Source: Blautia_A aquisgranensis (GTDB lineage Bacteria > Bacillota > Clostridia > Lachnospirales > Lachnospiraceae). Taken from it: a stretch of 64,000 bases of DNA. Location of the stretch: the NCBI RefSeq assembly GCF_040096615.1, contig NZ_JBBMEJ010000014.1, forward strand, positions 1 through 64,000, given 5' to 3'. This document shows, one piece after another, positions 63,172 to 64,000 of this stretch (its first letter is position 1; each line of letters begins with the position of its first letter). The position numbers and the translations under genes are program-made. The notes beneath the pieces are model-generated. The model did no database searches. It was given only the letters and a program-made list of their open reading frames with translations, and was not told the DNA's origin.

Positions 63172-63705
63172 ATGAACAGGCATCCGGGAGGGGAAGCGCA
63201 GACGCTTCATCTTCTGGAGAACATAGAATGGAAAAAAGAAATGAAAGCACTGGATCTTGGAGCAGGAGAAGGAGACACGGTACGAATCCTGAAATCATTT
63301 GGGCTGGATGCACATGGTGTGGATCTTTTCCCACGGGGCAGTGATGTGGAAACAGGCGATTTTCTGCATTTGCAGTATTCATCAGACAGTATAGATCTTT
63401 GCATCAGCCAGTGTGCATTTTTTGTCAGCAGAGATCAGAAAAATGCACTATCTGAATGTTGGCGCGTTTTAAAAAAGGAAGGTTTTCTTTTACTGTCAGA
63501 TCTGGATACTGGAAATCTTTTGGAAATGGCAGAACAGACAGGATTTACCATTCTCCGACAGGAGGATCAGACGTTACTTTGGCGGGAATATTATCTGGAA
63601 GCAATCTGGAATGATTCGTTCTGTTGCGAAGAGTATAAGCTTCTGCAGAAAGAATATAAAGGAAAGAAGCTGCGCTATACCATGTTGGTTGGCAGAAAGG
63701 AGTAG
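63172..63705 (+). CDS. DVU_1556-type methyltransferase
   Basis: The 177-residue class I methyltransferase has the SAM motif LDLGAGEGDTVRIL, followed by the acidic DLFPRGSDVETGDF and the motif IV-like region IDLCISQCAFFVS. Length is short, as in the cluster-specific family. It starts one base after the preceding stop. The target is unknown; a role in cofactor or selenium handling is inferred from context only. Confidence 0.85.
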   Translation: MNRHPGGEAQTLHLLENIEWKKEMKALDLGAGEGDTVRILKSFGLDAHGVDLFPRGSDVETGDFLHLQYSSDSIDLCISQCAFFVSRDQKNALSECWRVLKKEGFLLLSDLDTGNLLEMAEQTGFTILRQEDQTLLWREYYLEAIWNDSFCCEEYKLLQKEYKGKKLRYTMLVGRKE

Positions 63706-63708
63706 CAC

Positions 63709-64000
63709 ATGGATCTTTATGAAAGAATCATAGAACTTAGCAGTATGGGTTATCATTGCTCACAAATGGTTATGATTATGACACTGGAAGCCATAGGTGA
63801 GGAAAATCCACAGCTTGTAAAGGCTCTGGGAGGTCTTGGCGGTGGGATCGGTTACTGTGGAGATACCTGTGGCTGCCTGACAGGAGGAGCCTGTGCGATA
63901 GGTTTGTTCCTTGGCAATCTGGCTCCGCAGGAGAAAGAAGATATACAGATGAAACCGGCTGTGCAGGAATTATATCAGTGGTTCCATAAGAAGACGGAAG
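63709..64000 (+). CDS. DVU_1555-type C-GCAxxG-C-C protein (partial at right edge)
   Basis: The visible 97 residues start at an ATG three bases after the methyltransferase stop and continue past the window. MDLYERIIELSSMGYHCSQM carries the first Cys; GGLGGGIGYCGDTCGCLTGG then ACAIG give the C-GCAxxG-C-C pattern. This Cys-rich family belongs to the same gene neighbourhood and may bind a metal or selenium. The C-terminal Cys pair is beyond the edge. Confidence 0.88.
   Translation, partial: MDLYERIIELSSMGYHCSQMVMIMTLEAIGEENPQLVKALGGLGGGIGYCGDTCGCLTGGACAIGLFLGNLAPQEKEDIQMKPAVQELYQWFHKKTE

Noticed and set aside
1..64000. CRISPR array or phage-defence system
   Set aside because: No regularly spaced repeat-spacer array and no Cas, restriction or toxin-antitoxin genes were seen; the tandem repeats present are coding.

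Overview
The window is a chromosomal replication-origin region of a low-GC Gram-positive anaerobe. Gene content and order (DUF3881 next to serS, DUF4446 after parB, a DRTGG/CBS pyrophosphatase, a DUF4340/GldG-type ABC operon, a selenium-dependent molybdenum hydroxylase cluster) fit the Lachnospiraceae, probably near Blautia. I infer the family from gene content; no phylogeny was run. Genes left of about 17.3 kb read mostly leftward and those to the right mostly rightward, as expected for two replichores leaving oriC.

Layout. 1-10 kb (minus strand): end of a secreted repeat protein, a LuxR-type regulator, murA, aroK, a flavin reductase, a Mn-dependent pyrophosphatase, an S1-domain protein, a small exported DUF1002-like protein and rsmA/ksgA. 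10-17.3 kb (minus): a large TPR/acidic/P-loop protein, recF, a YaaA-like S4 protein, dnaN and dnaA. 15.6-15.9 and 17.4-17.65 kb: two DnaA-box clusters forming a bipartite oriC. 17.8-25.4 kb (plus): rpmH, rnpA, yidD, yidC, khpB/jag, mnmE, mnmG, rsmG. 25.6-30.6 kb: a four-gene Gld-type ABC operon. 30.7-35.7 kb: a 1289-residue YhgE/Pip protein and a divergent TetR regulator. 35.7-38.6 kb: two alpha/beta hydrolases and an SseB-like protein, with a highly structured non-coding element. 38.6-40.35 kb: decayed sequence. 40.35-44.9 kb: parA, parB, DUF4446, serS, DUF3881. Four perfect parS sites lie at 30.2, 35.8, 38.1 and 40.25 kb.

44.9-46.5 kb is a scar: a degenerate and an intact tRNA-Arg(CCU), an integrase C-terminal fragment and an IS3 orfA/orfB remnant. 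To its right, 46.5-64 kb is devoted to molybdenum cofactor work and a selenium-dependent xanthine dehydrogenase-type enzyme. Genes are a MoeA/MogA-like protein, fdhD, a MOSC protein, moaA, mogA/moaB, xdhC, a TylF-like methyltransferase fusion, a histidine phosphatase/HD protein, an NTP transferase fused to a ModE-like helix-turn-helix, the 920-residue hydroxylase, a dicluster oxidoreductase, and DVU_1557-, DVU_1556- and DVU_1555-type proteins. Several cofactor genes here are broken: a moeA/modC chimera, moaC, a mobA-like gene, and an SDR dehydrogenase with one frameshift. The hydroxylase and its accessory genes are intact.

The most interesting unexplained structures are: a 121-nt element at 35917-36037 that folds into a four-way junction with no unpaired junction bases; a candidate regulated small RNA at about 7911-8090 behind three TGAAC boxes at exact 11-bp spacing; long perfect palindromes before the MOSC and SDR genes; and the pattern of decay in the molybdenum cofactor genes.
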